64,000 bases of DNA from Bombyx mori (taxonomy: Eukaryota; Arthropoda; Insecta; Lepidoptera; Bombycidae). Under the pieces are notes generated by a model. The model worked only from the letters and a program-made list of their open reading frames with translations, was not told the DNA's origin and ran no database searches. This document shows, piece by piece, positions 43,081 through 52,159 of the stretch. Made by a program: the position numbers and the translations under genes. Location of the stretch: assembly GCF_030269925.1 (NCBI RefSeq), contig NC_085126.1:932501-996500 (forward strand), read 5' to 3'. Position 1 is the first letter of the stretch. Each line of letters begins with the position of its first letter.

Positions 43081-43632
43081 GTTTTCATGTTCAGAGTCGA
43101 TTGTGTACTTAAGGATAGTTCATAATCTACCATCGCTTATAGAAAGATGAAATTATCGGACCTATGGCAAATATAGGCTACAAGCTAAGATATAGCGAAA
43201 CTGATAGCTACATTAGTAAAAAAAAATGAGTCAATTTTCACCCATTGATTAAAACACAATTTTGTTTAATAAATTCCCCTCCATCAAAACCATGTCTAAA
43301 GATAATTATAAATATGCGTAACACATACTTTGCTTCAGTCTGGATTACTCTCAAGACGTTAATTAATTTGATTATTATATTCGAGGATATGAAGGGAATT
43401 ATATTATATTTATCAGTCTGTAATATTACTCACGAACGACTTGTAAAATATCGTGCAGTACATATACTTGAGGTACAGCTATATAAGTACATTAAGTATC
43501 ATCATTCTGTGTATTTCTGAAGCAGCTGTGTTCTAGCTCGAAGGATGGGATCCACTTATAAGGTCCCACAGGATGTCGCACCTATAACTATGCGGAATCA
43601 AAAATAGCTCAAGTCACATTTTTATTGCTATA
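43081..43632. other. Unassigned sequence
   Basis: AT-rich; the 91-codon frame at 43245-43520 is AT-driven and has no motif. Confidence 0.4.
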
Positions 43633-43907
43633 CTAGCTGACCCGGCAGACTTCGTAGTGGTTCAATCGATAAATAAAAGACCTAAACTTTTGTATAAAAC
43701 CAACTTATAACAAACAAAAGGAACCCCTCCGACGGGAGACACATCAAAGGAAAAATAAAATTGTTAGTTTTATTTAATTCCGAGCATTTTCATATTTATC
43801 TACCTTTTAAACCTTCTCTGGACTTCCACAAATAATTCAAGACCAAAATTAGCCAAATCGCTCCAGCCGTTCTCGAGTTTTAGCGAGACTATATATACAT
43901 ATATAGA
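43633..43907 (-). mobile_element. Mini-Helitron, AGCTGACCCGGC family
   Basis: CTAG end at 43633-43636 and TC-type end in a TAGATAGATAGATT run, so the 5' boundary is ambiguous by a few bases. The AACGAACAGCAATTC part of the family is deleted. Confidence 0.68.
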
Positions 43908-44177
43908 TAGATAGATTCGTTGGTGTGGAAATCGAATGTAGGATTCGAATTTCGGTACAGTCACATCACTCACTGTCGCGGATAGCCATCATACAACACA
44001 AGATATTTGACAGATGCCTTTGGTATATGATAAACCGGTGACCCTGACGTGATATGAACACGTTTGTAGGTATACCACGAAGGGAAGATCTTCCACCGAT
44101 CGGGTGATATTACTCGGTAGACCGACGGTCCGAATGTTGTTGTTCGGAACTTGTATGAAATGAAAATGTCTTAAGCG

Positions 44178-44399
44178 AGATACTTACACTTACAACTAGT
44201 ATACCTGATGAATTATCCATTCTGGTAGAGGTTATAATAGCAAGCTCAGTGAGTGCCCATTTACCGATATACTCAGTCAGTGATCCATTTGTTAGTGCAA
44301 CTAATGAAATAAATACATAAATCACTGTCTCAGCTACAGGAAGGGTAGCATTCTTTAAATTTCGTAGGCAACGAGTTGTGCACTCCATAAAATATATAC
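44178..44399 (-). CDS. Candidate internal exon of an unidentified gene
   Basis: Minus-strand frame with peptide ETVIYVFISLVALTNGSLTE, then YIGKWALTELAIITSTRMDN and SSGILV, ending at a donor-like GTAAGT (44197-44192). A pyrimidine-rich CTACCCTTCCTGTAG could be the acceptor at about 44343; otherwise the frame stays open to 44388 and beyond. No similarity to the transposons here and no domain recognised. Tentative: it could be a chance open frame. Confidence 0.22.
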
Positions 44400-44484
44400 A
44401 AAGCTTCTACTTGCTATCGCTAAGCATGATACACAGTGGCATTGTGGTGAGCCCATGTTGTATGTTCCATCGTTCAGGCCATAT

Positions 44485-44589
44485 TGGTTTGAAGGGTGGG
44501 ACAGTCGTCAATTGAGGCTTCAATCCCAGATCTAAAGGTGGAAGCTATTTGCAGCCAGATGGGCCTTGGGTTATACCCAGTGAGTGCAA
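44485..44589 (+). mobile_element. Degenerate Bm1-like 3' end
   Basis: GGTTTGAAGGGTGGGACAG, CAGATCTAAAGGTGG and AGTGAGTGCAATAAAATAAA recall the Bm1 3' half in order, with deletions. Confidence 0.45.
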
Positions 44590-44772
44590 TAAAATAAATA
44601 ATAGTTTAAAAAAACTAAAAAAATACGCTTTCATAGAAAATCCAACTAGTAAATGGAAATAAATTTTAATAAATTTGAATTAAAAACAGTGTATGAAAAA
44701 ATGATTTTATTGTAGAAAAAAGCGTTGGGATGGTATCAGTAGTTATAAATATTTTATGAACAGATATGAGTA

Positions 44773-45146
44773 TGTAAGCTTGAGGGTAGACATTATCTTG
44801 TTGAACACCAAGTAAAACGATGTCACTTTTTGATTCCTGATTTAATCAACAATATGTTATCTTAACAATTCACTTTAACACTTGTCCAACTTTAACCAGT
44901 ACGTACAACAGTCACTGAATCACACAACGTAACAAGGATATAGTAAGTGCACCAGGCAAGCGCAGTCCAACGAATGTTCATTTCAAAGCACGTTCCGCCT
45001 TTTTATACTAGCCGGCGCAGCTGGCTTATGAGTCACTTCTGTTGCAGCTGTTGTTTACGAGTGGAACGACACGGCCGGCGCACCTGGCTTGTGTGAGTCA
45101 CTCCTATTGCACGTGCTATATAACATAAATATCGTTAACGCCGTCA
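44773..45146 (-). repeat. 3' LTR of copy 2
   Basis: Reverse complement of TGACGGCGTTAAC...AAGCTTACA. About 12 bp longer than the LTRs of copy 1 and clearly diverged from them, so the two copies belong to different subfamilies or lineages. Confidence 0.9.
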
Positions 45147-45786
45147 CGGCCATACTGACGTGCGCTCGTCCTCGTGCGCGCATTCTTATGGTATGTCTGT
45201 GAACAACAAACGTGTTCGTTCATCCTGACATTAACGGATGCAACTTAAAACGTGGTCTATGATATTAACAATCTAGTACGGTTCGGTTCGCATAATTCTT
45301 CAGAAAATCCTATACTGGCTATAAATAAACTTCAGACTGCTTACATACCTGGGCCAGTTCAAAAACTCTTCAGGTATGTAAGTATGTCCCTTTTAACTTT
45401 CGAACTGGACCGGATAATGCTAGACCGAATCGCAATCCCTGTAGCTAATTGTTGCGGCTAATCTGGATGAAAATCCCTATAGCCAAGCCATTGGACCGGA
45501 CAGACTCTTCAATGACTTCACACTTTCTTTTTTTTCTCTTTTTTTTTTTTGCTAGTCCGGATTAACATCTCTCTAGCCACATACAATTCTCTTTTTTTTT
45601 TTTTTTTTTAATCTGCGTGTACGGTAGCGTTTGTTAAAACATTTCTTAAACCAGAACATTTATACGGAATTTCTTCAGAAATAGTGCGAGACCGACCATC
45701 GTTTTCTACATTTCCAACACCTGCACCTGAGGTGCCTGAGCTTACAGACATTGTATCACTACCCACAGACTATGTTTGCTGTATCG

Positions 45787-46350
45787 CTATTTGCGGACAA
45801 AAATGTCGCTTCTATTGTCAGTGATAGAGTCGTCATCATTAAGATCAGTTTCATGAACAAGATTAATTAACCCATCTGTGTACGCCGTCACGTCATCGTC
45901 ACTATAATTTTTAGAAATTTCTAGTAGGCCTGACGGGCCTCGAGGTATTTCACGTAAGTTTTCATGTGGAAATTTGTACACTCTATTAGAACTATTTACA
46001 TGTCTCAATTTATACCTATCGTTTTCCAAAACTGCAGTAATGTTGAAGGGACCTTTACATTTTCGGTCAACTTACGAAAACAAAATCCCCAGCGGAAAAG
46101 AGTTTGACTTTAGTTTTGCCTCGACTAAACCAAGCTTCTGTTTGTGCCCTTTTTTTATGTTTTCGTCGGTCTTCGACCGTGCTAAATCAAGATCTAATCT
46201 AGAGGGATTATCACTCTGTTGAAACTTTAAGATATTTCAAGTGAACTACCCTGAACGGCAAACGTCTATTCTATTGGAGTAAACCCTGTTACTCGACAAC
46301 GTGCACTATTAAGGGCGAGTTGAATATCCCCTAAGTGCTCTTGCCATCAT
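45787..46350 (-). pseudogene. Integrase C-terminal part, copy 2
   Basis: Frames read ALNSARCRVTGFTPIE (end of the catalytic domain region), HKQKLGLVEAKLK, then CKGPFNITAVLENDRYKLRH with the GPY/F-type GPF motif, and VPRGPSG-like tail (PRGPSGLLEISKNYSDDD), stop at 45787. Stops and frameshifts separate the parts. The GPY/F module is typical of Ty3/gypsy and retroviral integrases. It follows the protease remnant directly, which marks the internal deletion. Confidence 0.7.
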
Positions 46351-46373
46351 GATTGGTCTAAGTTACTTTCAGA

Positions 46374-46520
46374 TCAAAGAGTGACTTGTTCATGAAACCG
46401 CTTACCATTGAATAAATTACTATGACTTTGTTTTATAAGACTACATTCTGACCCTGAATGGAACATAAAGGGGAAGCCAAAACCACTTATCTGTAACACA
46501 CTGAAGCTCCGGAACACACG
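46374..46520 (-). pseudogene. Retroelement protease remnant, copy 2
   Basis: Translation FGFPFMFHSGSECSLIKQS with His where retropepsins have the catalytic Asp. Followed by LFNGKRFHEQV and then integrase-derived sequence. Confidence 0.6.
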
Positions 46521-46768
46521 TTGACGTCTCTGGTTGGACCTGCCACAGCACCTGGAGCAGTGTCGTTTTTCTTCTTGTAGCGCATGGAACACCCAGAAGC
46601 TACATGGCTCGCATCACCGCACACGTAACAGCCGACTTGCAGGCGAGAGCCGGGCGCCCACGGATGAGGAGGTTGTTCAGGTTTTGCAGGCTGTATTTTT
46701 GTGAGGCAAGTAGTAGCTCGAGCCTTAAGCGAATGTGTGAGAGTCAAAATTAAATCGACACCATCCAA
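46487..46768 (-). pseudogene. Gag zinc-knuckle region, copy 2
   Basis: Contains CYVCGDASHVASGC, an exact C-x2-C-x4-H-x4-C nucleocapsid zinc knuckle, preceded by a Pro-rich stretch (KPEQPPHPWAP). This identifies the element as a retrotransposon with a Gag of retroviral/gypsy type. The knuckle is absent from copy 1, where it fell in the deletion. Confidence 0.75.
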
Positions 46769-46837
46769 TACTTCAACTACTTTAAACGGCCCTTTAAACT
46801 TCGTATCTAATTTCGTTTGATTATGCTCTTCGTATTA

Positions 46838-47030
46838 ATGTGTGGACGAGCTCACAGCCCACCTTGTGTTAAGTGGTTACTGGAACCCCTAGACATCCAC
46901 AGCGTAAACGCACCACACACCTTGAGATAGAAGTTCGAAGGTCTCAGTATAGTTACAACCGCTGCCCCACCCTTCAAACCGAAATACACCACTGCTTCAC
47001 GGCAGAAATAGGCAGGGTGATGGTACCCGT
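46838..47030 (-). mobile_element. Bm1 3' half inside LTR copy 2
   Basis: TGTGGACGAGCTCACAGCCC through GGCAGAAATAGGCAGGGTGA and GGTACC. It is the downstream half of the Bm1 whose head is at 47335-47622; an R1 fragment lies between. Its own A-to-G bias is mild. Confidence 0.85.
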
Positions 47031-47334
47031 GCGGTCGATGGCACTATACGGAGCACCCGTCTGGTGCCACGTCCTTACCCACGAGAACGTCGCCGCGCTG
47101 CGACGCCGGCAGCGCGCGATCGCAGTTATTCAATGATACCTCACAGTCTCCTACGAGGCGGCGCGCCCTAGCGCAAGTGCAGCCGGAGCGCGGGGGCTCC
47201 AATATCGGCAGTCCGTGCTGGAGGCGTGGTCTCGTCGTTTGGCGGACCCGTCAGCCGGCCTCCGTACCGTCGAGGCGATCTGCCCGGTTCTCGCGGACTG
47301 GGTGGGCCGCGACCGCGGAAGTCTCACGTCCGGC
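47031..47334 (+). mobile_element. R1-clade LINE fragment splitting the Bm1 in copy 2
   Basis: Forward translation MALYGAPVWCHVLTHENVAA, then VLEAWSRRLADPSAGLRTVE and CPVLADWVGRDRGSL. This is the C-terminal domain of an R1-type reverse transcriptase, directly downstream of the part preserved at 10610-11010. Longer than in copy 1, where its first ~120 bp are deleted. Confidence 0.8.
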
Positions 47335-47622
47335 TACCTGTGCAGACTCACAAGACATTTTACCACCATGCAAACTTCTTACCGCAACAAATCTTACCAG
47401 CCACCACGCAAACTACAATTTTACGGGTTCCACCTCTCTTACACGATGTTACTCCCACACTGAGGAAGCCAACCGCGAACACTTGTCAAGCACGCACAAG
47501 CACGCACTTCACCGGAAAAACCTGCATCCGCCAGCCGGAACCCGAACATCGCCGCATCGCCAGACACGAACGCACCGGACGTCTTATCTTACAGGTCACG
47601 ACGACTTCAGATGTGTCAATTT
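47335..47622 (-). mobile_element. Hypermutated Bm1 head and body inside copy 2
   Basis: Same A-to-G-rich Bm1 segment as 35139-35400, with only a few further differences (for example GCGATG for GCGGTG). The hypermutation therefore predates the separation of the two LTR elements. Confidence 0.85.
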
Positions 47623-47835
47623 TTCTTCCCCACGGAAACTTGCTTGCTTTCTTGTTTGCTTGCTTGCTGGAGCCCGAAGTCATCGAACGTGTAGTGTTAT
47701 TGGTATTGAATCGAGTAGATTCTAAAATTTCAGCGACAATTCACAGTCTCATGTCCTGGTTTACTGTACTAGAGCCATGTAACTCTAGCAGTAGTCATTG
47801 GCTTAAAAACGATTCGTGTCGGAACTACCCACTCG

Positions 47836-48165
47836 TCATGACAGATCCATTATTGCGATCGAAGTTTCACTTAAGATTTGCACTTGCCTTAATTTCTTGC
47901 AATAGCTTGTTACGTGTTGTATTTCCGTTAGTAAATGCCGACAGTCAAACTGGGCAACATGAGCCAGAACGTAAGATGTGACGATTTCTTCGTGGCTCAG
48001 ATCTTCCATCGAGGTAACAGAGACGTTATTACACGACTTACGTATGCTGCATTCACGCTCTTGTGGCGTACCACTACTAGTATTCTGATCTGCATCATGT
48101 TTTTTTTGCTGTACTTCGAACATGTTCAAACACGTCACGCCAGTGAGAGTAAGGTCCTGATCTCA
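47836..48165 (-). pseudogene. Gag N-terminal region, copy 2
   Basis: Reads FEVQQKKHDADQNTSSGTPQ, then SVTSMEDLSHEEIVTSYVLA and HLLTEIQHVTSYCKKLRQVQ. Better preserved than in copy 1 and mostly in a single frame. As in copy 1 the initiating ATG lies inside the LTR. Confidence 0.65.
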
Positions 48166-48172
48166 CTTCTGA

Positions 48173-48546
48173 TGTAAGCTTGAGGGTAGACATTATCTTG
48201 TTGAACACCAAGTAAAACGATGTCACTTTTTGATTCCTGATTTAATCAACAATATGTTATCTTAACAATTCACTTTAACACTTGTCCAACTTTAACCAGT
48301 ACGTACAACAGTCACTGAATCACACAACGTAACAAGGATATAGTAAGTGCACCAGGCAAGCGCAGTCCAACGAATGTTCATTTCAAGGCACGTTCCGCCT
48401 TTTTATACTAGCCGGCGCAGCTGGCTTATGAGTCACTTCTGTTGCAGCTGTTGTTTACGAGTGGAACGACACGGCCGGCGCACCTGGCTTGTGCGAGTCA
48501 CTCCTATTGCACGTGCTATATAACATAAATATCGTTAACGCCGTCA
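48173..48546 (-). repeat. 5' LTR of copy 2
   Basis: Differs from 44773-45146 at two positions by eye (AAAGCACG/AAGGCACG and TTGTGTGAG/TTGTGCGAG). Confidence 0.9.
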
Positions 48547-48886
48547 AGTAGAATGGTTATTTTGATAATATCCTGAATAGCATTGAATTTTCTATAAAAG
48601 CGTATTTTGTTAGTTTTTTTAAACTATTATTTATTTTTCATTTTTTAATTGGATTTCAATTTTTTCAATTTTTTTTTAATATTGATTTGTCATCGGTCCT
48701 TAACAAGTATACCAAATTTCGAGTTAATCCGACGTTTTGAAAAGGATCAAAATCACGTTCAAAGATTCCGTTACAAACATACACACGTCTGAAGCTAATA
48801 AAAGCGTATTAAAAATATCTTTATGGTTTGAAGCAATCTAAAAATACTGACCGTACGTACTGTCAGCGTATAAATAAAATACATAC

Positions 48887-49012
48887 ATTTCGGACGTATT
48901 GATCAAAGTTCCTCACCGCTGTCCTCCCGAGCAGAAGAGCGTCCATTTCACTCTCTGGAACTGGAACAACGGCTACTGTTGGTGCAGGACCTCCTTTCAT
49001 GGGGACGTTCAT
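48887..49012 (-). CDS. Candidate first coding exon of an unidentified host gene
   Basis: From ATG at 49012 (context TCAAAATGAAC) a 42-codon frame encodes MNVPMKGGPAPTVAVVPVPE followed by SEMDALLLGRTAVRNFDQYV-RN. It ends exactly in phase at AAT|GTATGT, a good splice donor (48886-48881). Without splicing it would stop seven codons on. Upstream of the ATG the same frame is open for about 35 codons (SEPLDSSLGVSRKG) back to a TAA but has no ATG. It matches no transposon in the window. Function unknown; the remaining exons would lie below 48.8 kb, past LTR copy 2, or outside the window. Confidence 0.4.
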
Positions 49013-50028
49013 TTTGAGTCCTTTTCGCGAAACTCCGAGACTAGAATCTAACGGCTCAGATGTCGTTGCTTGAGAATTCGCTTCACTTTTTACGGTCGGC
49101 AGTGTACATTAATGTAATCAAGTGTATTTTTGTTTGGTAATTGTTGTCAGATGTTTTTTTTTCTATTACTTCACTTCACAAGAACACTAATAAAATTCAA
49201 CTACGCATGTTTAATTTCTATTAAAATTTTGGTAATATTTAGTTTGGATCGTTAAATAAATTAGTATTGCTTAATCCTTTTGTTTGTTCAGAGTCACGGT
49301 TCTATCACATTAATTACACTAAACACAGTCACCAAAGTTTTGTCACATTCATGGTATAGAAATTTTAAATTATAAAAATTGATTGGAATGTAAATGAATT
49401 TTCAAGTTTTCAAGTTTTCAATAAACTTAATTGACTTTAAAATATATATGTTTCAATGATATGACATTATTTATTTAATTATTATTGTCTTGTAAAATTT
49501 GGTCGGTTTTAATAAAGAAAATAAAATTTGCTTTCACACTCGTTCTCAAAGTACAATTGCGTTTGTCACTTTAAGCTTTGGCCTTTCGTTCACTTTGCAC
49601 TATCACATTTGTACGTACACTAAACTACTTTGACACTAAACCACTGACAAATATATTACAATAATTTTAGTCTTTCACTGTATTACGCGAAGTTTCCGCC
49701 CGTGTGTTCCCTCCGGCGGGTTTAGTGACACTTCCTTGATTTATTATTTTATTTGGATAAAATGAAATGTTACATCTATTTTGGACCCTACTTTGTTACC
49801 CTGCAGAGTAAAATATTTTTGGTAAGTGATTTTAGTGAGTATCGGTTTGTTATAAAACATTTACGATAGAATCTTACACACAATTTTGTCTGTTTGATTG
49901 TTCTTTGCATCTCAAGGATCGGATTTTTTTATGTGTTTTATGGAAAATAAAAATACTATGGTTTAGTACTTTAAAATAAATCGTACACAAAGAAAGCTAA
50001 TTTGAAAATCAATAAGAAATCAAATAGA
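49013..50028 (-). other. Possible 5' leader and promoter side of the candidate gene; otherwise unassigned
   Basis: On the minus strand, AT-rich sequence rich in GTGAAA, GTGTTTAG and AACAAAC-type words runs toward the ATG at 49012, the look of an insect 5' UTR. A GC-richer CCGCCGGAGGGAACACACGG patch is at 49709-49731. No TATA box or start site can be fixed from sequence. No repeat was recognised in this kilobase, unusual for the window. Confidence 0.3.
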
Positions 50029-50177
50029 TTTTAAAGCCATCGTGTCCTAAAGGATAAGACGTCCGGTGGATCGTATTTAGCGATGCACCAGTGTTTGAAT
50101 CCCGCAGGCGGGTACCAATTTTTCTAATTAAATACGTACTTAACAAATGTTCACGATTGACTTCCACGGCGAAGGAA
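50029..50177 (+). mobile_element. Bm1 head-only fragment
   Basis: CGTGTCCTAAAGGATAAGACG head with B-box TTTGAATCCC, ending after CACGGCGAAGGAATA. The rest of a Bm1 resumes at 50366, so ~190 bp of unrelated AT-rich sequence replaces the middle. Confidence 0.82.
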
Positions 50178-50365
50178 TACCGTCCATCTGGGTAACTTTG
50201 TCCCGCCATGCCAACAATTTTGTATGTATTGTCTTAGTTTTACTAAAAATTATGAATTTTCCGTGGGTTTTAAACGTTTACAATTGAAATTTAAATGATT
50301 TTGCATGAACATAGACTGCAAATATCACAAAATTAACAAAAAAGTTGTGGGCCAATGTTCTATTG

Positions 50366-50483
50366 AAACTTATATCTCAAGGTGGGTGGCGCATTTATGT
50401 TGTAGATGTCTATGGGCTCCAGTAACCACTTAACACCAGGTGGGCTGTGAGCTCGTCCACCCATCTAAGCAATAAAAATAAAT
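50366..50483 (+). mobile_element. Bm1 3' tail fragment
   Basis: GAAACTTATATCTCAAGGTG to CATCTAAGCAATAAAAATAAATAAA. Possibly the 3' part of the copy beginning at 50029. Confidence 0.85.
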
Positions 50484-50594
50484 AAATAAAAATATATAAA
50501 GTAAAGGAATATGGCTCAGCCATTGGTGTCCGAAATTGATGTTTCTGACAGCGCTGAAGTTAGAGTAGCCTCATTTTCCCGTGTATCGTATGCC

Positions 50595-50760
50595 ATATTC
50601 TTCTTCTCAATTGTTTGCACTCTTGGCAGAGTGGTCGTGGTCATCATTTCGGGTGGTGGTGCGCTTCACCAGACGTCACCCTTCTTGTGCACCACTCGTT
50701 AACGGAACCGTTTAGAACTGCCTTTATTTAGTCGGTCCATCGTAACGATATAGACCATGG
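50595..50760 (-). mobile_element. RTE-like LINE 3' scrap
   Basis: TTCTTCTTCTCAATTG and GGCAGAGTGGTCGTGGTCA match the 3' end of the element at 41895-42130; the remainder is diverged. Confidence 0.4.
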
Positions 50761-50792
50761 GAAAATCACGTTTCACTGATAGGCATAGGATT

Positions 50793-50912
50793 CGGTAGGC
50801 AGCGGCTTGACTCTGCCCCTGGCATTGCTGAAGTCCATGGGCGACTGTAACCACTCACCATCAGGTGAGCCGTATGCTCGTCTGCCTACAAGGGCAATAA
50901 TAAAAAAAGCTT
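50793..50912 (+). mobile_element. LINE-A 3' tail fragment
   Basis: GGTAGGCAGCGGCTTGACTC to CTGCCTACAAGGGCAATAATAAAAAAA. Confidence 0.88.
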
Positions 50913-51077
50913 GTGAAAAAGAATAAATAAAAATATCGTAAAAAACAACCAGAGTTGCATTTCAGTATTTCTTGTGTTTGAAGTCCGTCGATAAATGCAT
51001 TTGACGTACCAGAGCTAGCCTGGTGTTACAGCTGAACGATGTGTATTTTTTATTCATTTTTAAATAAACCATGTTTA

Positions 51078-51285
51078 CTTTTTTTTAATGCTCATTTTAG
51101 GCAGATGAGCATACGGTCCACCTGATGGTGAGTGGTTACCGTCGCCCATGGACTTCAGCAATGTCAGGGACAGACCCAAACCACTGCCTACCGTTGAGTA
51201 CTCTCCACAAGCCTCGTTTGAAGAAGGTTAAGTCATAGCGCTCAGGAAACGTCGTGGAAGGGAGCTCATTCCAAAGCCATTACTT
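51078..51285 (-). mobile_element. LINE-A 3' end
   Basis: Antisense TTTTTTTTAATGCTCATTTTAGGC, GAGTGGTTACCGTCGCCC and TTTGAAGAAGG..., ending CATTCCAAAGCC. Confidence 0.85.
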
Positions 51286-51341
51286 AGTCACCTTAGATAA
51301 TTAGAGAAATTTTTTGTGTTATTGATTTTTATTAAATAATG

Positions 51342-51489
51342 TTTTCCTTCGTCGTGGAAGTCAGTCACCATTCGCGAACTTGAGTTAAGTGAGTATTCCA
51401 TTAGGAAAATTGGTACTTTCTCGTGGGATTTGGGTACTTGCATTGTCGCGTCGCTCGATACCAGCACACCGGGCTTATTATTCTTTACT
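51342..51489 (-). mobile_element. Bm1 head-side fragment
   Basis: Antisense CCTTCGTCGTGGAAGTCAG, CATTAGGAAAATTGGTAC, GTGGGATTTGGGTACTTG and CACCGGGCTTATTATTC correspond to the 5' ~150 bp including a decayed B-box. No 3' half. Confidence 0.65.
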
Positions 51490-51714
51490 AGTGGTCCCGC
51501 AGGCGGAGTACGTCTTGCTATCCTCAGCGGTTTTTATTGCGTCGGTTATTAGCAGGCCGGTAAACATCTTTACCTGTTCTGACTAGCATATAAGTGAGCG
51601 ACCGCGTGATCTTCTCCCGTAAACTTGTCTAACAACCATCAGCTTCTCTAGGCTATCAGGATCTCTAATCTCTCTCTATCGATAGATTAGAGAATCAAAA
51701 CTATTAGCACAAAT

Positions 51715-52035
51715 TAATCATCATCATCATCATCATCATCAGCCTTTATCTGCCCACTGCTGGACATAGGCCTTCCCCAATGCCTTCCACATAATGCGGT
51801 CCTCCGCCTTCCGCATCCAACGACTTCCCGCCGTGCGCACTAAGTCAACAAAATCCGGAACGAAGAAATTCGACGGAGAACCAAAGTCGACGACATAGCT
51901 CTCAAAGCTAGCAGGCTGAAGTGGCAATGGGCCGGTCACATCTGTCGAGCCAGCGACGCCAGGTGGGGGAGGAAAGTCCTCGAATGGAGGCCACGGATGG
52001 GTACAAGAAGCGTGGGGCGTCCTCCAACCAGGTGG
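51715..52035 (-). mobile_element. RTE-like LINE 3' end with (ATG)n tail
   Basis: (CAT)n at 51718-51739 is the antisense tail. Minus-strand frame gives DLVRTAGSRWMRKAEDRIMW and KALGKAYVQQWADKG with a stop, a standard RTE-like C-terminus. Upstream part carries a frameshift (MGTRSVGRPPTRWTN... equivalent at ~52000). Confidence 0.8.
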
Positions 52036-52159
52036 ACAAATTAATGAAACATTGAAAATCAAATAAGCAGTATATTGAATAGAAGATTGCGAAGAAAACA
52101 AATATACATTCCGCGTCAGAATTAAGGCCTCGCAACTGGCGTTTATATAATTAACAAAA

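Larger units (their letters stand above)
44773..48546 (-). mobile_element. Non-autonomous LTR retrotransposon, copy 2 (Ty3/gypsy-like)
   Basis: 3774 bp on the minus strand with 374-bp LTRs that differ at about two positions, and a 4-bp AGTA target duplication (44769-44772 and 48547-48550). Order along its sense: LTR, Gag, Bm1 interrupted by antisense R1, a Cys-His zinc knuckle, a protease remnant, then directly the C-terminal part of integrase with a GPF motif, A-rich unit, LTR. The reverse transcriptase and RNase H are gone. It retains more of the interior than copy 1 and is inverted relative to it. Confidence 0.9.
44590..48818 (+). repeat. AT-rich dispersed repeat E, split by LTR copy 2
   Basis: Left part 44590-44772 and right part 48547-48818 are two pieces of repeat E. 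LTR copy 2 with its AGTA target duplication separates them. The right part includes CCAAATTTCGAGTTAATCCG and the CTAATAAAAGCGT end. Confidence 0.65.

Noticed and set aside
47177..47981. 182- and 251-codon plus-strand frames
   Set aside because: Antisense to LTR copy 2; they run through R1, Bm1, Gag antisense and are not a single protein.
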